64,000 nt of DNA from Hymenobacter ginkgonis (GTDB taxonomy: Bacteria; Bacteroidota; Bacteroidia; Cytophagales; Hymenobacteraceae), in contig NZ_WQKZ01000006.1 of assembly GCF_009755225.1 (NCBI RefSeq), positions 62,001 to 126,000 on the forward strand, given 5' to 3'. Both the position numbers and the translations under genes were made by a program. Under the pieces are notes generated by a model. The model did not search any database. It had not been told where the DNA came from and saw only the letters and a list, made by a program, of their open reading frames with translations. Positions 11,016 to 20,808 of the stretch are shown piece after piece. The first letter of the stretch is position 1, and every line of letters starts with the position of its first letter.

Positions 11016-13877
11016 ATGAAAAAACAACTCGCTCTCTCCCTTCTCCTTAGCGCTGCCCTACCCCCCCTGGCGGCCCGAGCGCAGGCGCCCGCCTGGCCCG
11101 CCATCTCCCAGCAAAACCGGCCCTGGACGCGCTGGTGGTGGGAAGGCAGCGCCGTAAACCCGCAGGACCTCACGCACCTGATGACGCAGTACCAGCAGGC
11201 GGGCCTAGGCGGTATGGAAATAACGGCCATCTACGGGGTAAAGGGTGCTGAAAGCCAGTTCATTGATTTCTTGTCGCCGAAGTGGATGGACATGCTCACG
11301 CATACCCTCACCGAAGGCAAGCGCCTGAACCTGGGGGTAGACGTGGCGCAGGCTTCGGGCTGGCCCTTTGGGGGGCCGTGGGTGACGCCCGCCGACGCCT
11401 GCAAGTACGTAACCTACCAGACCTACACGGTAAAAGGCGGCGCGCAACTGGCGGATAAAGTGAGCTTTACCCAAAAGCCGATTGCTACCGCCATTGGCCA
11501 CCGCGTCGATATTAAGGAGCTGGCCGACCCCGTGGCGACCAACAAGAACATGCAGGCGCTGGCCCTCGAGCAGGTGCGCTTCGAGAAGCCGCTGCCCTTG
11601 CAGGCCCTGATGGCCTACCCCGCTACCGGCGCGGCTATCGACCTGACGAGCAAGGTAGATGCCAACGGCAAACTCAACTGGACGGCCCCGGCCGGCACCT
11701 GGACGCTCTACGCCATCTTCCAGGGCTGGCACGGCAAGCAGGTGGAGCGCGCCGGCCCCGGCGGCGAAGGCGACGTAATTGACCACCTCTCCAAAACGGC
11801 CACCGAGCACTATTTGCAGCGCTTCGACCAAGCATTCAAGGGGCGGGATGTGAAGGGGGTGCGGGCGTTTTTTAATGACTCCTACGAAGTGGATGATGCC
11901 CAAGGCGAAGCCAATTGGACACCGCTGATGTTCAGCGAGTTTCAGCGGCGGCGGGGCTACGATTTGCGGCAGCATTTGCCGGGTCTTTTTGCCAAGGCCA
12001 GCGCCGACGAAAACGCGCGCGTGCTCACCGATTACCGCGAAACCATCTCCGAGCTGCTGCTCGAAAACTACACCCAGGCCTGGGCTACCTGGGCCCACGG
12101 CTACGGCGTAAAAATCCGTAACCAGGCCCACGGTTCGCCGGCCAACATCCTGGACTTGTATGCCGCCACCGACATCCCCGAGACGGAAGGCGAAAACCTG
12201 ACGCGCATCAAGTTTGCATCGTCGGCGGCACACGTCACGGGTAAGCCCCTGACCTCGGCCGAAACGGCCACGTGGGAAAACGACCACTTTCTCTCGACCC
12301 TGAGCGACGTAAAAAAGGCCGTGGACCGCATGCTGCTCGGCGGCGTAAACCACATTTTTTACCACGGCACGGCCTATTCGCCGCAGGCGGCGGCTTGGCC
12401 CGGCTGGCTGTTTTACGCCGCCGTCGAGTTCAATCCGCAAAACCCGTTTTGGCAAGATTTCGGCCAGTTGAACCGCTACGCGGCGCACTGCCAGAGCTTT
12501 ATGCAAGCCGGCCAGCCCGCCAACGATGTGCTGCTCTACCTGCCACAGTACGACGCCTACCAGCGGCCGGGCAACAAGGCGCTCTTGCAGCACTTCGATG
12601 GTATTGAGCACGGCTTCAAGGGCTTGCCCATCGAAGCCACCAGCGAACTGCTGCTCAAGCAGGGCTACGGCTACGATTTTATTTCCGACAAGCAAGTGCA
12701 GCAGGTGCAGGCCAGCGGCAGCGGCCTGCGCACCAGCGGCGGCGCGCAGTACCGCACGGTGCTAGTGCCAGCGGCGCGCACCATGCCCCTACCCACCTGG
12801 CAGCACCTGGTGCAGCTGGCCCAGGCCGGTGCCACCATCGTGGTGCAGGGCGCCTTGCCCACCGATGTGCCCGGCCTTGGCAACTTGGCCAGCCGCCAGG
12901 CAGCCTTCAAAAAGCTGGTGGCGCAGTTGCAGTTTAAACCAGTAGCGGGCGGCCAGCGCGCTACCGTGGGCAAGGGCGCTTTTTTGCTGGGTGATGATGT
13001 GCAGCAATTGCTTACGCAGGCGGGCGTGCAGCGCGAAACGCTGGTAGATAATGGTTTGCAATGCGAGCGCCGCCGCACGGCGGGCGGCCACACCTACTTC
13101 TTGGCCAACTGGAGCGACAAGGCGGTGACTGCCTGGGTGCCGCTAGCCACGGCCGCCAAATCGGCCGCGCTCTACGACCCCATGAGCGAGCAGCTCGGCC
13201 AGGCGGCCCTGCGCCAGTCGGCGGGGGGTAGGGCCGAAGTGTACGTGCAGCTGGCCCCCGGTGCCTCGTGCCTCATCGATACCAAGGAGGCGGCCGCGCC
13301 GGCGAGCGCCGCCTACGCCTACCAGCGTTCGGCCGGCGCGCCGCAGCCCGTGGCGGGCCCTTGGGCCGTGCGCTTCGTGTCGGGCGGCCCTACGTTGCCG
13401 GCGCCGCTGCAAGTCGCGCAGCTCGATTCGTGGACTAAGCTGGCGGGCGAAGCCGGGCAAAAGTTCGCGGGCACCGCTACTTATAGCACCACGTTTGCCA
13501 TGCCCACCGGCTCGGCCGATGGCTACCTGCTCGATTTGGGGAGGGTAGGGCAGAGTGCCCGCGTGCAGCTCAATGGCCAGGAACTGGGCACCCTTATCGG
13601 GCCTGCCTACCAAGTGTATTTACCTAAAAACCAGCTGAAAGCTTCGAATACGCTCGCCATCAGCGTGAGCAATGGCATGGCCAACCGCGTGGCCGACATG
13701 GACCGCCAGCACCAAGAATGGAAGCTGTTCTACAACGTGAACATGGCCGCCAAGCTCAAGGAAAACCGCGGCGCCGATGGCCTTTTCACCGCCGCGCAAT
13801 GGTCGCCGGTGGCGTCGGGGCTGCTCGGGCCCGTTACGCTCACGCCCACGGCGCTGGGCGGCCCGCTGCCGCAGTAA
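11016..13877 (+). CDS. Alpha-L-rhamnosidase, GH106
   Basis: The 953-residue exported protein (signal peptide ending ARAQA) has the length and the N-terminal signature of GH106: PWTRWWWEGSAV at about 36-47, GGMEIT near 66 and a DVAQASGWPFGGPWV stretch near 108-123. Middle segments such as FFNDSYEVDD and TEGEN provide candidate Glu and Asp catalytic or metal ligands. The C-terminal part has the beta-sandwich pattern seen in this family (LDLGRVGQSARVQLNGQELG). Known GH106 enzymes release terminal alpha-L-rhamnose from rhamnogalacturonan and flavonoid glycosides by inversion. The product would enter via rhaT and rhaM in this window. It stands 148 bases after GH105, separated by a family A repeat. 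Confidence 0.93.
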   Translation: MKKQLALSLLLSAALPPLAARAQAPAWPAISQQNRPWTRWWWEGSAVNPQDLTHLMTQYQQAGLGGMEITAIYGVKGAESQFIDFLSPKWMDMLTHTLTEGKRLNLGVDVAQASGWPFGGPWVTPADACKYVTYQTYTVKGGAQLADKVSFTQKPIATAIGHRVDIKELADPVATNKNMQALALEQVRFEKPLPLQALMAYPATGAAIDLTSKVDANGKLNWTAPAGTWTLYAIFQGWHGKQVERAGPGGEGDVIDHLSKTATEHYLQRFDQAFKGRDVKGVRAFFNDSYEVDDAQGEANWTPLMFSEFQRRRGYDLRQHLPGLFAKASADENARVLTDYRETISELLLENYTQAWATWAHGYGVKIRNQAHGSPANILDLYAATDIPETEGENLTRIKFASSAAHVTGKPLTSAETATWENDHFLSTLSDVKKAVDRMLLGGVNHIFYHGTAYSPQAAAWPGWLFYAAVEFNPQNPFWQDFGQLNRYAAHCQSFMQAGQPANDVLLYLPQYDAYQRPGNKALLQHFDGIEHGFKGLPIEATSELLLKQGYGYDFISDKQVQQVQASGSGLRTSGGAQYRTVLVPAARTMPLPTWQHLVQLAQAGATIVVQGALPTDVPGLGNLASRQAAFKKLVAQLQFKPVAGGQRATVGKGAFLLGDDVQQLLTQAGVQRETLVDNGLQCERRRTAGGHTYFLANWSDKAVTAWVPLATAAKSAALYDPMSEQLGQAALRQSAGGRAEVYVQLAPGASCLIDTKEAAAPASAAYAYQRSAGAPQPVAGPWAVRFVSGGPTLPAPLQVAQLDSWTKLAGEAGQKFAGTATYSTTFAMPTGSADGYLLDLGRVGQSARVQLNGQELGTLIGPAYQVYLPKNQLKASNTLAISVSNGMANRVADMDRQHQEWKLFYNVNMAAKLKENRGADGLFTAAQWSPVASGLLGPVTLTPTALGGPLPQ

Positions 13878-13899
13878 CTTTTTAGTTTTTTGTCCTTAT

Positions 13900-13941
13900 C
13901 TCTCCTGTTATTGCTTCGTGGGGCTCGCAATAACAGGAGAG
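13900..13941. promoter_or_regulatory. Inverted repeat with CAGGAGAG half-sites before rhaM
   Basis: CTCTCCTGTTATTGC (13900-13914) and its exact reverse complement (13927-13941) are separated by 12 bases, 16 bases before the rhaM ATG. Each arm contains the CAGGAGAG motif seen upstream of the other rhamnose genes. It may bind a dimeric regulator as DNA. In a read-through transcript it would form a 15-bp hairpin that could terminate or mask the rhaM start. Confidence 0.7.
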
Positions 13942-13957
13942 AAAATCAACCAGCAAA

Positions 13958-14272
13958 ATGGAAGAAATTGCCTTCACCATGCAGCTAAAGCCCGGCGTGG
14001 CCGCCGAGTACCAGCGCCGCCACGACGAAATCTGGCCCGAGCTAGCGGCGGCCCTGCACGCGGCGGGCATCCGCGATTACTCCATCTACCTCGATGCAGC
14101 CCGCGGCACCCTGTTTGCGGTGCAAAAGCGCTTGCCGGGCCACACCACCGCCGAGCTGCCGGGCACGGCCATTATGCAGCGCTGGTGGGCCTACATGGCC
14201 GACCTGATGGAAACCAACCCCGACCACTCGCCGGTGGTGGTGCCGCTGGCGCGCGTGTTTCACCTCGACTAA
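13958..14272 (+). CDS. rhaM: L-rhamnose mutarotase RhaM
   Basis: The 104-residue cytoplasmic protein matches RhaM in length and motifs: EYQRRHDEIWPEL at 17-29, with His22 at the position of the E. coli catalytic His22, SIYLD at 42-46 and QRWWAYM at 74-80. Known RhaM interconverts the alpha and beta anomers of L-rhamnose and so speeds supply of the form used by rhamnose isomerase. It sits between the GH106 and PL11 genes rather than with rhaI, and an unusual inverted repeat precedes it. No export signal is present, in keeping with a cytoplasmic role after RhaT uptake. Confidence 0.95.
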   Translation: MEEIAFTMQLKPGVAAEYQRRHDEIWPELAAALHAAGIRDYSIYLDAARGTLFAVQKRLPGHTTAELPGTAIMQRWWAYMADLMETNPDHSPVVVPLARVFHLD

Positions 14273-14297
14273 GTGCCGGGGGGTAGGGCAGGGGGTG

Positions 14298-14325
14298 CCG
14301 AGCCCGGCGCTTGCGCTGGGCTCGG
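14298..14325. terminator. GC-rich hairpin after rhaM
   Basis: An 11-bp stem (14298-14308 with 14315-14325, one G-T pair) and a 6-base loop lie 25 bases after the rhaM stop. There is no T-run, so it may be a weak or factor-dependent terminator or an mRNA-stabilising hairpin between rhaM and the PL11 gene. Confidence 0.45.
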
Positions 14326-14438
14326 CGGCGTAGGAGATTGAGAACGAGCAAAACAGCACAGCGCAGGACAGTTAGCAAAGGCAGCTAGATTTGGTTTGTG
14401 CCCTATAGTTTTCCTTTTCCCACCCTACCCCTATCGCT

Positions 14439-16643
14439 ATGAGGCCGACCCTCTACCCCGCCCCAACCGCCAGGTTGCCGCGCCGCCATGCGCTGCCGCC
14501 GGTATCTTCGCCTGCCCGCTACTTGGCCCTGCTGCTCGCCTGGTTGCTTACCACCAGCACGGCCCAGGCCCAGCGGCGGATGGAAAAACTAGACCGCGGC
14601 GTGGTGGCTATCCGCACCAGCGCCAGTGCCGTGTTTGTGAGCTGGCGCCTGTTTGGCACCGACCCGAGCGGCTTGGCTTTCAATGTGTATCGAGGCACGA
14701 CTAAGCTCAATCCTACCCCCCTCACCGGCGCCACCAACCTCACCGACAACGCGGCCGCTGACGAGCGCTACACCGTGCGGCCCGTGCTGAACGGCGTGGA
14801 GCAAGCCGCCTCGCCGGCTGCTAGCGTGTGGGGGCAGAAGTACCTGAGCATCCCGATTCAGCAGCCGGCTGGCGGCACCACGCCCGATGGCGTGGCCTAC
14901 ACCTACTCGGCCAACGATTGCAGCGTGGGCGACCTCGACGGCGATGGCCAGTACGAGATTATTCTGAAATGGGACCCGTCTAATTCCAAAGACAACTCGC
15001 AGAGCGGCTACACCGGCAACGTGTACCTCGACGCGTATAAGCTGAACGGCACTCGCCTGTGGCGCATTGATTTGGGCCGCAATATTCGAGCTGGGGCGCA
15101 CTACACGCAGTTTATGGTGTACGACCTCGACAGCGATGGCAAAGCGGAAGTGGCCTGCAAAACCGCCGATGGCACCGTGGATGGCAAGGGCGTGGTGATT
15201 GGCAGCGCCGCGGCCGACTACCGCAATACGGCGGGTTACATCCTCACCGGGCCCGAGTTTTTGACCGTCTTCAACGGCCGCACCGGCGCGGCGATGGCCA
15301 CCACTGACTACCTGCCCGCCCGCGGCGCCGTCACGGACTGGGGCGACAACTACGGCAACCGCGTCGACCGCTTTATCTCGACCGTGGCTTACCTCGACGG
15401 GGTGCGGCCCAGCCTAATAATGGGCCGCGGCTACTACACCCGCCTGGTGCGCGTGGCCTGGGACTGGCGCAACGGCCAGCTCACCCGCCGCTGGACGTTT
15501 GATAGCGACGCCACCGGCAATGGCGCCTACGCCTCGATGGGCAACCACCAGCTGACGGTGGGCGACGTGGATGGCGACGGCAAAGATGAAGTGGTAAACG
15601 GCGCCAGCGCCGTGAACGACAACGGGACGGGCCTCTACGCCAACGGTTTGGGCCACGGCGATGCCCTGCACATGAGCGACATGGACCCCGACCGCCCCGG
15701 CCAGGAGGTGTGGCAGTGCCACGAAGAACCCGCCCGCTATGGCAACTACGGCCTCGAATGCCGCGATGCCCTCACCGGCCAGCCGCTGTGGGGCGTGCCC
15801 GGCGGCGGGGCCGACGTGGGCCGCGCCCTGGCCGCCGACGTGGACCCCGCCCACCGCGGCTACGAAATGTGGGGCTCTGTGGGCGGTCTCTATACCTGCA
15901 CCGGCACCCAGATTAGCACCGCCAAGCCCACCGTCAACTTTGCCGTGTGGTGGGACGGCGACTTGTCGCGCGAGCTGCTCGACGCCGCCTACAATGCCAC
16001 TACTAACGTGAGCACCGTGCGGCTCGAAAAGTGGGTGCCCGCCACCAGTACCCTTACCCGCCTGCTTACCCCCAGCCTGGCCGCCGACGGCGATGCCCAA
16101 ACCAACAACGGCACCAAAGCTAACCCCTGCCTAACGGCCGACCTGCTAGGCGATTGGCGTGAGGAAATCCTGCTCCGCGCCCGCGACAACCAAAGCCTGC
16201 TGCTGTACTCGACCACCGCGCCCACCACCGAGCGCATCTACACGCTCATGCACGATGCGCAGTATCGGCTGGCGGTGGCGCAGCAAAATTCGGCCTACAA
16301 CCAGCCGCCGCACCCCAGCTTTTTCTTGGGCAACGACATGGCCCCGGCGCCTACCCCCCGCATCGTGCTAGCCGACAGCACCAACAATGTACTCGGCGTG
16401 CAGGCCGCCCGGCCCGAGGCGGGGGGCATCGCCGTGTACCCCAATCCTACTACCAGTACCATCCATATTCGGGTGGCGGGCGCGTTCTCGTACCAAGCCT
16501 TTGGCCCCACCGGGCAGCTGGTGGAGCAAGGCGAAGGCCAGAACGATTGTAACGCGGGCCACGGCCTAAAGCCTGGCCTGTACTTGCTGCGAGTGCGCGC
16601 CGCCAGCGGGGCCGAAACCACCGTGAAAGTGCTGAAGCAATGA
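14439..16643 (+). CDS. Rhamnogalacturonan lyase, PL11, with T9SS C-terminal sorting domain
   Basis: The 734-residue protein has a long basic leader and a hydrophobic core (ALLLAWLLTTSTAQA), then the PL11 fold. MEKLDRGVVAI near 48 and VSWRLFG open the N-terminal beta domain; an eight-bladed propeller follows with Ca2+-loop motifs such as DLDGDGQYEIILKW near 166, DLDSDGKAEV and DVDGDGKDEV. From about 660 a VYPNP motif starts a T9SS type A sorting domain ending in VKVLKQ. Known PL11 enzymes (YesW, YesX) cleave the rhamnogalacturonan I backbone by beta-elimination, depending on Ca2+. The T9SS tail predicts release or cell-surface attachment, so this is probably the first enzyme to meet the polymer. 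Confidence 0.94.
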   Translation: MRPTLYPAPTARLPRRHALPPVSSPARYLALLLAWLLTTSTAQAQRRMEKLDRGVVAIRTSASAVFVSWRLFGTDPSGLAFNVYRGTTKLNPTPLTGATNLTDNAAADERYTVRPVLNGVEQAASPAASVWGQKYLSIPIQQPAGGTTPDGVAYTYSANDCSVGDLDGDGQYEIILKWDPSNSKDNSQSGYTGNVYLDAYKLNGTRLWRIDLGRNIRAGAHYTQFMVYDLDSDGKAEVACKTADGTVDGKGVVIGSAAADYRNTAGYILTGPEFLTVFNGRTGAAMATTDYLPARGAVTDWGDNYGNRVDRFISTVAYLDGVRPSLIMGRGYYTRLVRVAWDWRNGQLTRRWTFDSDATGNGAYASMGNHQLTVGDVDGDGKDEVVNGASAVNDNGTGLYANGLGHGDALHMSDMDPDRPGQEVWQCHEEPARYGNYGLECRDALTGQPLWGVPGGGADVGRALAADVDPAHRGYEMWGSVGGLYTCTGTQISTAKPTVNFAVWWDGDLSRELLDAAYNATTNVSTVRLEKWVPATSTLTRLLTPSLAADGDAQTNNGTKANPCLTADLLGDWREEILLRARDNQSLLLYSTTAPTTERIYTLMHDAQYRLAVAQQNSAYNQPPHPSFFLGNDMAPAPTPRIVLADSTNNVLGVQAARPEAGGIAVYPNPTTSTIHIRVAGAFSYQAFGPTGQLVEQGEGQNDCNAGHGLKPGLYLLRVRAASGAETTVKVLKQ

Positions 16644-16816
16644 GTAAGTAGCGCGGATGCTGCGGGGCCGCACAAGGGCCGTTCAACCGCGCGAATTCGC
16701 AGAATCTGCGCTACAAACCACGCTAGCAGGTGAGTGCGGGTAGGTAAGCGGCTTACCCCCGCCGCACCTTTGAAGCACTTAGCCGCTGCTACCCGGCGCG
16801 GCCCGCTTTCCACTCT

Positions 16817-18244
16817 ATGAAACTTGTTCCCACCCGCGTACTACCGCTCTTATTCCTGGCGCTCAGTGCCTTCGTGCACCCGTCGGCGCCCGCCGATGCC
16901 GACCCGGCTTGGGTGAAGGAGGTAGGGGCCAAGACTACGCCCGCCGCCAAAACGGTATTTACCGCCGCCAAGTACGGCGCCGTGGGCGATGGCAAAACCC
17001 TGAACACCCAGGCGTTGCAAAAAGCCATCGACGCCGCGGCTAAGAAGGGCGGCACCGTGACGCTGGCGCCCGGCCAATACCTCACCGGCTCGCTGTTCCT
17101 GAAAAAGGGCGTAACCCTGCGCCTCGACAAAGGCGTGACGCTGCTCGGCAGCCAAGACCTGAAAGACTACCCCGAAATCCAAACCCGGGTGGCGGGCATC
17201 GAGATGAAATGGCCCGCCGCGCTGCTTAACATCAACGACCAGGACAACGTGGCCATTGTGGGCGAAGGCACTGTGGATGGCCAGGGTAAAGTGTTCTGGG
17301 ACAAGTACTGGGCCATGCGCAAAGACTACGATGCCAAGGGCCTACGCTGGATAGTGGACTACGACGCCCAGCGCCCGCGCCTCCTCGTGATGGCCAACTC
17401 TAGCAACGTGACCATCAAGGGCGTTACGCTGCAGCGCTCGGGCTTCTGGACGGTGCACGTGCTGTACTCTAAGAACGTGACGGTCGATGGCATCACCGTC
17501 CGCAACAACCTCGGCGGCCACGGCCCCAGCACCGACGGCATCGACATCGACTCCAGCTCCTACGTGCTGGTGCAAAACTCCGATATCGACTGCAACGACG
17601 ACAACTTCTGCCTGAAATCGGGCCGCGACGCCGACGGCCTGCGCGTGAACCGCCCCGCCGAGTACATCCTCATCCAAAACTGCGTGGCCGGCGCCGGCGA
17701 CGGCCTCTTCACCTGCGGCTCCGAAACGTCGGGCGGCATCCGCCACGTCATCGCCCGCAACCTGAAGGCCAAGGGCACCAAGATTGGTATCCGCATCAAG
17801 TCGGCTCTCACCCGTGGCGGCACTGTGGAAGATATTAAGGTCGATAACATCGAGATGGATGGGGTAGGCACGGCCATCCTGCTCACCATGAACTGGAACC
17901 CTGCCTACAGCTACTCCACCCTGCCCGAGGGGTACACCGAGGCAACCCTACCCGCCCACTGGAAGGCTATGCTGACGAAAGTAGAACCCGCTGAAAAGGG
18001 CATCCCGCACTTCCGCGACGTGGTTATCAGCAACGTGCGGGTGCAAAACGCCAAAATCGCCATCTCGGCCGAGGGCCAGCCCAACTCGCTGCTCGAAAAC
18101 ATGACCCTCGACAACGTAACCATGACCGCCGAAACCGCCGGCGGCCTCAACTACGCCAAGGATTGGACGGTTAAAAACGTGAAAATCACCGCCAAAGACG
18201 AAGAGCCAATGGCTGTGCAAAACAGCGCAAAAATTAAATTTTAA
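16817..18244 (+). CDS. GH28 polygalacturonase/rhamnogalacturonase-type hydrolase
   Basis: The 475-residue exported protein has the right-handed beta-helix signature of GH28: FTAAKYGAVGDGKTLNT near 48, LNINDQDNVAIVGEGTVDG near 137, STDGID at 238-243, NDDNFCLKSG at 260-269 and IRIKS at 325-329. The Asp residues of the second and third motifs are the catalytic group. The GHG motif of classical endopolygalacturonases is replaced by CGSETSGG at 300-307, so the usual His is absent, as in several exo-acting and rhamnogalacturonan-acting members. The likely job is trimming galacturonate from oligosaccharides. A terminator follows, which ends the + strand block. Confidence 0.92.
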   Translation: MKLVPTRVLPLLFLALSAFVHPSAPADADPAWVKEVGAKTTPAAKTVFTAAKYGAVGDGKTLNTQALQKAIDAAAKKGGTVTLAPGQYLTGSLFLKKGVTLRLDKGVTLLGSQDLKDYPEIQTRVAGIEMKWPAALLNINDQDNVAIVGEGTVDGQGKVFWDKYWAMRKDYDAKGLRWIVDYDAQRPRLLVMANSSNVTIKGVTLQRSGFWTVHVLYSKNVTVDGITVRNNLGGHGPSTDGIDIDSSSYVLVQNSDIDCNDDNFCLKSGRDADGLRVNRPAEYILIQNCVAGAGDGLFTCGSETSGGIRHVIARNLKAKGTKIGIRIKSALTRGGTVEDIKVDNIEMDGVGTAILLTMNWNPAYSYSTLPEGYTEATLPAHWKAMLTKVEPAEKGIPHFRDVVISNVRVQNAKIAISAEGQPNSLLENMTLDNVTMTAETAGGLNYAKDWTVKNVKITAKDEEPMAVQNSAKIKF

Positions 18245-18266
18245 GAAATACGAAAAGTGAATGATA

Positions 18267-18300
18267 GAAGCCGCTCCCTCTGGGGGCGGCCTCTTTTTTT
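18267..18300 (+). terminator. Intrinsic terminator after the GH28 gene
   Basis: A 12-bp stem with two wobble pairs (18267-18278 with 18282-18293), a 3-base TCT loop and a run of seven T, 22 bases after the GH28 stop. It closes the + strand pectin block that begins at 7677. Confidence 0.88.
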
Positions 18301-18523
18301 GCCTTCTAAATAAATTATGGTAAGTGAATGTGAGTAGTTTTATCCCTGATGTCTTACTTCGCTCCCTACCCCCTTCGGGAGAGGAAAGCCACGGAGGGGC
18401 TGCTTTAAATAAGCATTAAGCATCCCTCTCAAAAGCGAGGGGTAGGCCGCCAGAACGGTTTTATTTCGAGCAACCGCAACTGCATATGTCGCTTGTGCAG
18501 GCATTTAGCCCTTACTTGGGGGC

Positions 18524-20071
18524 ATGAAGAAACGCTATTTGCTGGGCAGCCTGCTGCCAATAATTGCCGCCGCGCTGCTCGTTGCCGCCACGCCGCCCGA
18601 TGCCGTGCTCAAGAAAGTGCGCCAGTATCGCCAGCGCCACGAGCACGAGCTGCTCGCCGAATACACGCAGTTGCTCAGCATTCCGAGTGTGGCGGCCGAT
18701 AGCGCCGGCTTGCGCCGCACCGCCACCACTATTGCGGCCATGATGCGCCAGCGCGGCATCGCGCACGTGCAGCTGCTCGGGGCCACCACGCCCGGCGTGC
18801 CGCCCGCCGTGTTCGGCGAAGTGCGCGTGCCCGGCGCCACGCGCACCCTCGTGTTCTACGCCCACTACGACGGCCAGCCGGTGAACGCCGCGCAGTGGGC
18901 GCCGGGGTTAAGTCCCTTTAAGCCAACGCTGGCCAGCGGCTCCTTAGCCAGCGGGGGCCAGCTGCTACCCCCACCCGCGGCGGGCACGCCGCTCAACGCC
19001 GAGTGGCGGCTCTACGCCCGCGGCAGCTCCGACGACAAGGGCGGCGTGATGACCATCCTGGCCGCTTACCAAGCGTTGGCCCAGAGCGGTGTCAAGCCCA
19101 CCGTCAACCTCAAGTTTTTCTTCGAAGGTGAGGAAGAAGGCGGCTCGCCGCACCTGGGCGAGCTGCTCGGCCAGCACCGCGACCTGCTACAATCGGACCT
19201 CTGGATTATCTGCGACGGGCCGGTGCACCAGTCGGGGCGCAAGCAGGTAGTATTCGGCGCTCGCGGCGATGTTAACGTAGGCCTCACCGTGTACGGCCCC
19301 AAGCGCCCACTGCACAGTGGCCACTACGGCAACTGGGCGCCCAACCCGGCAATGGCCCTGGCCCGTTTGCTGGGCTCGATGAAGGACAGCACCGGCCGCG
19401 TAACCGTCGCCGGGTTCTACGACGACGTGGTGCCCCTCACCGCCTCGGAAAAAGACGCCCTGCACCGCGTGCCCAACATCGACGACGACATCCGGCGCGA
19501 GCTGGGTTTTGCGCGGCCCGACGGCCAGGGGCAGTCGCTGGTAGAATTAATCAATCAGCCTTCGCTGAATATCAACGGCATGCGCAGCGCCAACGTGGGC
19601 CCGCAGGCGGCCAACGTCATCCCCACCATAGCCGAGGCGGAACTCGATTTGCGCCTCGTGCTGGGCAATGACTACCAGCGCCAGATAGCCAAAGTAGTGC
19701 GCCACATCGAGCGGCAGGGCTTTTTCGTCACCCACGCCGAGCCTACCGATGCCGAGCGGGCGCGCTACCCCCACCTCATCCGCGTGGCGCCCGAAACCGG
19801 CTACAACGCCCAGCGCACGCCCCTAGACTTGCCGCTGGCCCGCAGCGTGGTGCAGGCCGTGCAATCGACGGTGGCGCAGCCGGTAGTGCTCCTGCCCACC
19901 TCGGGTGGCAGCCTGCCGCTGTACGTGTTCAAGCAAGTGCTGGGCGCTACCACCATCACCGTGCCCATCGCCAACTATGACAACAACCAGCACGCTGAAA
20001 ATGAGAACATCCGGCTAGGCAACCTCTGGGAAGGCCTGGAAACCATGGCCGCCGTGATGACTATGAAGTAG
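18524..20071 (+). CDS. M20-family zinc metallopeptidase, exported
   Basis: The 515-residue protein has a signal peptide (LLGSLLPIIAAALLVAA) and the M20/M28 clan motifs: YAHYDGQP near 112 (metal His), SSDDKGG near 168 (bridging Asp), FEGEEEGG near 200 (catalytic Glu and metal Glu) and GHYGNWAPNPA near 265 for the dimerisation domain. Known M20 enzymes cleave dipeptides or amide-linked acyl amino acids. It is monocistronic between the GH28 terminator and a family A repeat. I see no clear link to sugar use; an aminoacyl-substituted or amidated pectin fragment as substrate would be speculation. Confidence 0.9.
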   Translation: MKKRYLLGSLLPIIAAALLVAATPPDAVLKKVRQYRQRHEHELLAEYTQLLSIPSVAADSAGLRRTATTIAAMMRQRGIAHVQLLGATTPGVPPAVFGEVRVPGATRTLVFYAHYDGQPVNAAQWAPGLSPFKPTLASGSLASGGQLLPPPAAGTPLNAEWRLYARGSSDDKGGVMTILAAYQALAQSGVKPTVNLKFFFEGEEEGGSPHLGELLGQHRDLLQSDLWIICDGPVHQSGRKQVVFGARGDVNVGLTVYGPKRPLHSGHYGNWAPNPAMALARLLGSMKDSTGRVTVAGFYDDVVPLTASEKDALHRVPNIDDDIRRELGFARPDGQGQSLVELINQPSLNINGMRSANVGPQAANVIPTIAEAELDLRLVLGNDYQRQIAKVVRHIERQGFFVTHAEPTDAERARYPHLIRVAPETGYNAQRTPLDLPLARSVVQAVQSTVAQPVVLLPTSGGSLPLYVFKQVLGATTITVPIANYDNNQHAENENIRLGNLWEGLETMAAVMTMK

Positions 20072-20123
20072 GGGGTAGGGGGTTGGCGCTATCTATCCAA
20101 ATGAAGCGTTTTTGAAAGACAAA

Positions 20124-20216
20124 CAAGAACGTCCTGCTGAGCTTGCCGAAGCATGTCGCTCGCCTCGTTGAATGATGCGGGCAAGATGCTTCGGCAAGCT
20201 CAGCAGGACGTTCTTG
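20124..20216. repeat. Family A palindromic intergenic repeat, copy 2 (perfect 31-bp arms)
   Basis: Arm CAAGAACGTCCTGCTGAGC... (20124-20154) is the exact reverse complement of 20186-20216, with a 31-base spacer. It lies between the converging M20 peptidase and lutC genes, so it could also act as a bidirectional terminator hairpin. Confidence 0.92.
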
Positions 20217-20242
20217 ATTTAAAAAACTACTTCTATAGTCGC

Positions 20243-20808
20243 TCAATACACCAACACCACCAAGCTGCGCGCGCCGTGCGCGCCAATCACCAGCGACTGC
20301 TCGATGTCGGCCGTTTTGGAGGGACCGGCCACGAACATGCCGTAGCCACCCGGCCCATTGGGGAGCCGGGCGTAGGCTTGGTGCATAGTGGCCACAAGCT
20401 GGCGGTGGTCGAGCACAAACGCTAAGTGCTGGGTAACGGTAGGAAGGGCGCGGTGCAGCATATTGGCCTCGGGCAACCACACGGCGCCATTTTCGGCCAC
20501 CCCAAACTCGACGGGTAGTACCGCCAAATCCACGTCGGCTAGCACGTCAACCGGCGTCTGCTGGTCGATGGCGAGCGAGGCGCTGAAAAGCGGCGAAGCC
20601 ACCAAGCGCGCTGCCGGAAAAAGCTGCTGCACCGTGGCAGCTAGCGCGCCAGGTGCCGCTAGCCGCACGACCGTGCCGCCGATGCTGGCCAGCACTTCCG
20701 TAAAGCGTTCGAGCGACGCGTTGCCGCCGAAGTCGGCCACGGGGGGTAGGGGCGTTTCGGCGGGCTGGTTGGCGCGGGCGGCGGCCAAGATGCGGTCGCG
20801 GGTGCTAC

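Noticed and set aside
11205..12695. 496-residue open frame on the - strand inside the GH106 gene
   Set aside because: Shadow of a well-supported gene; no signal, domain or start context.
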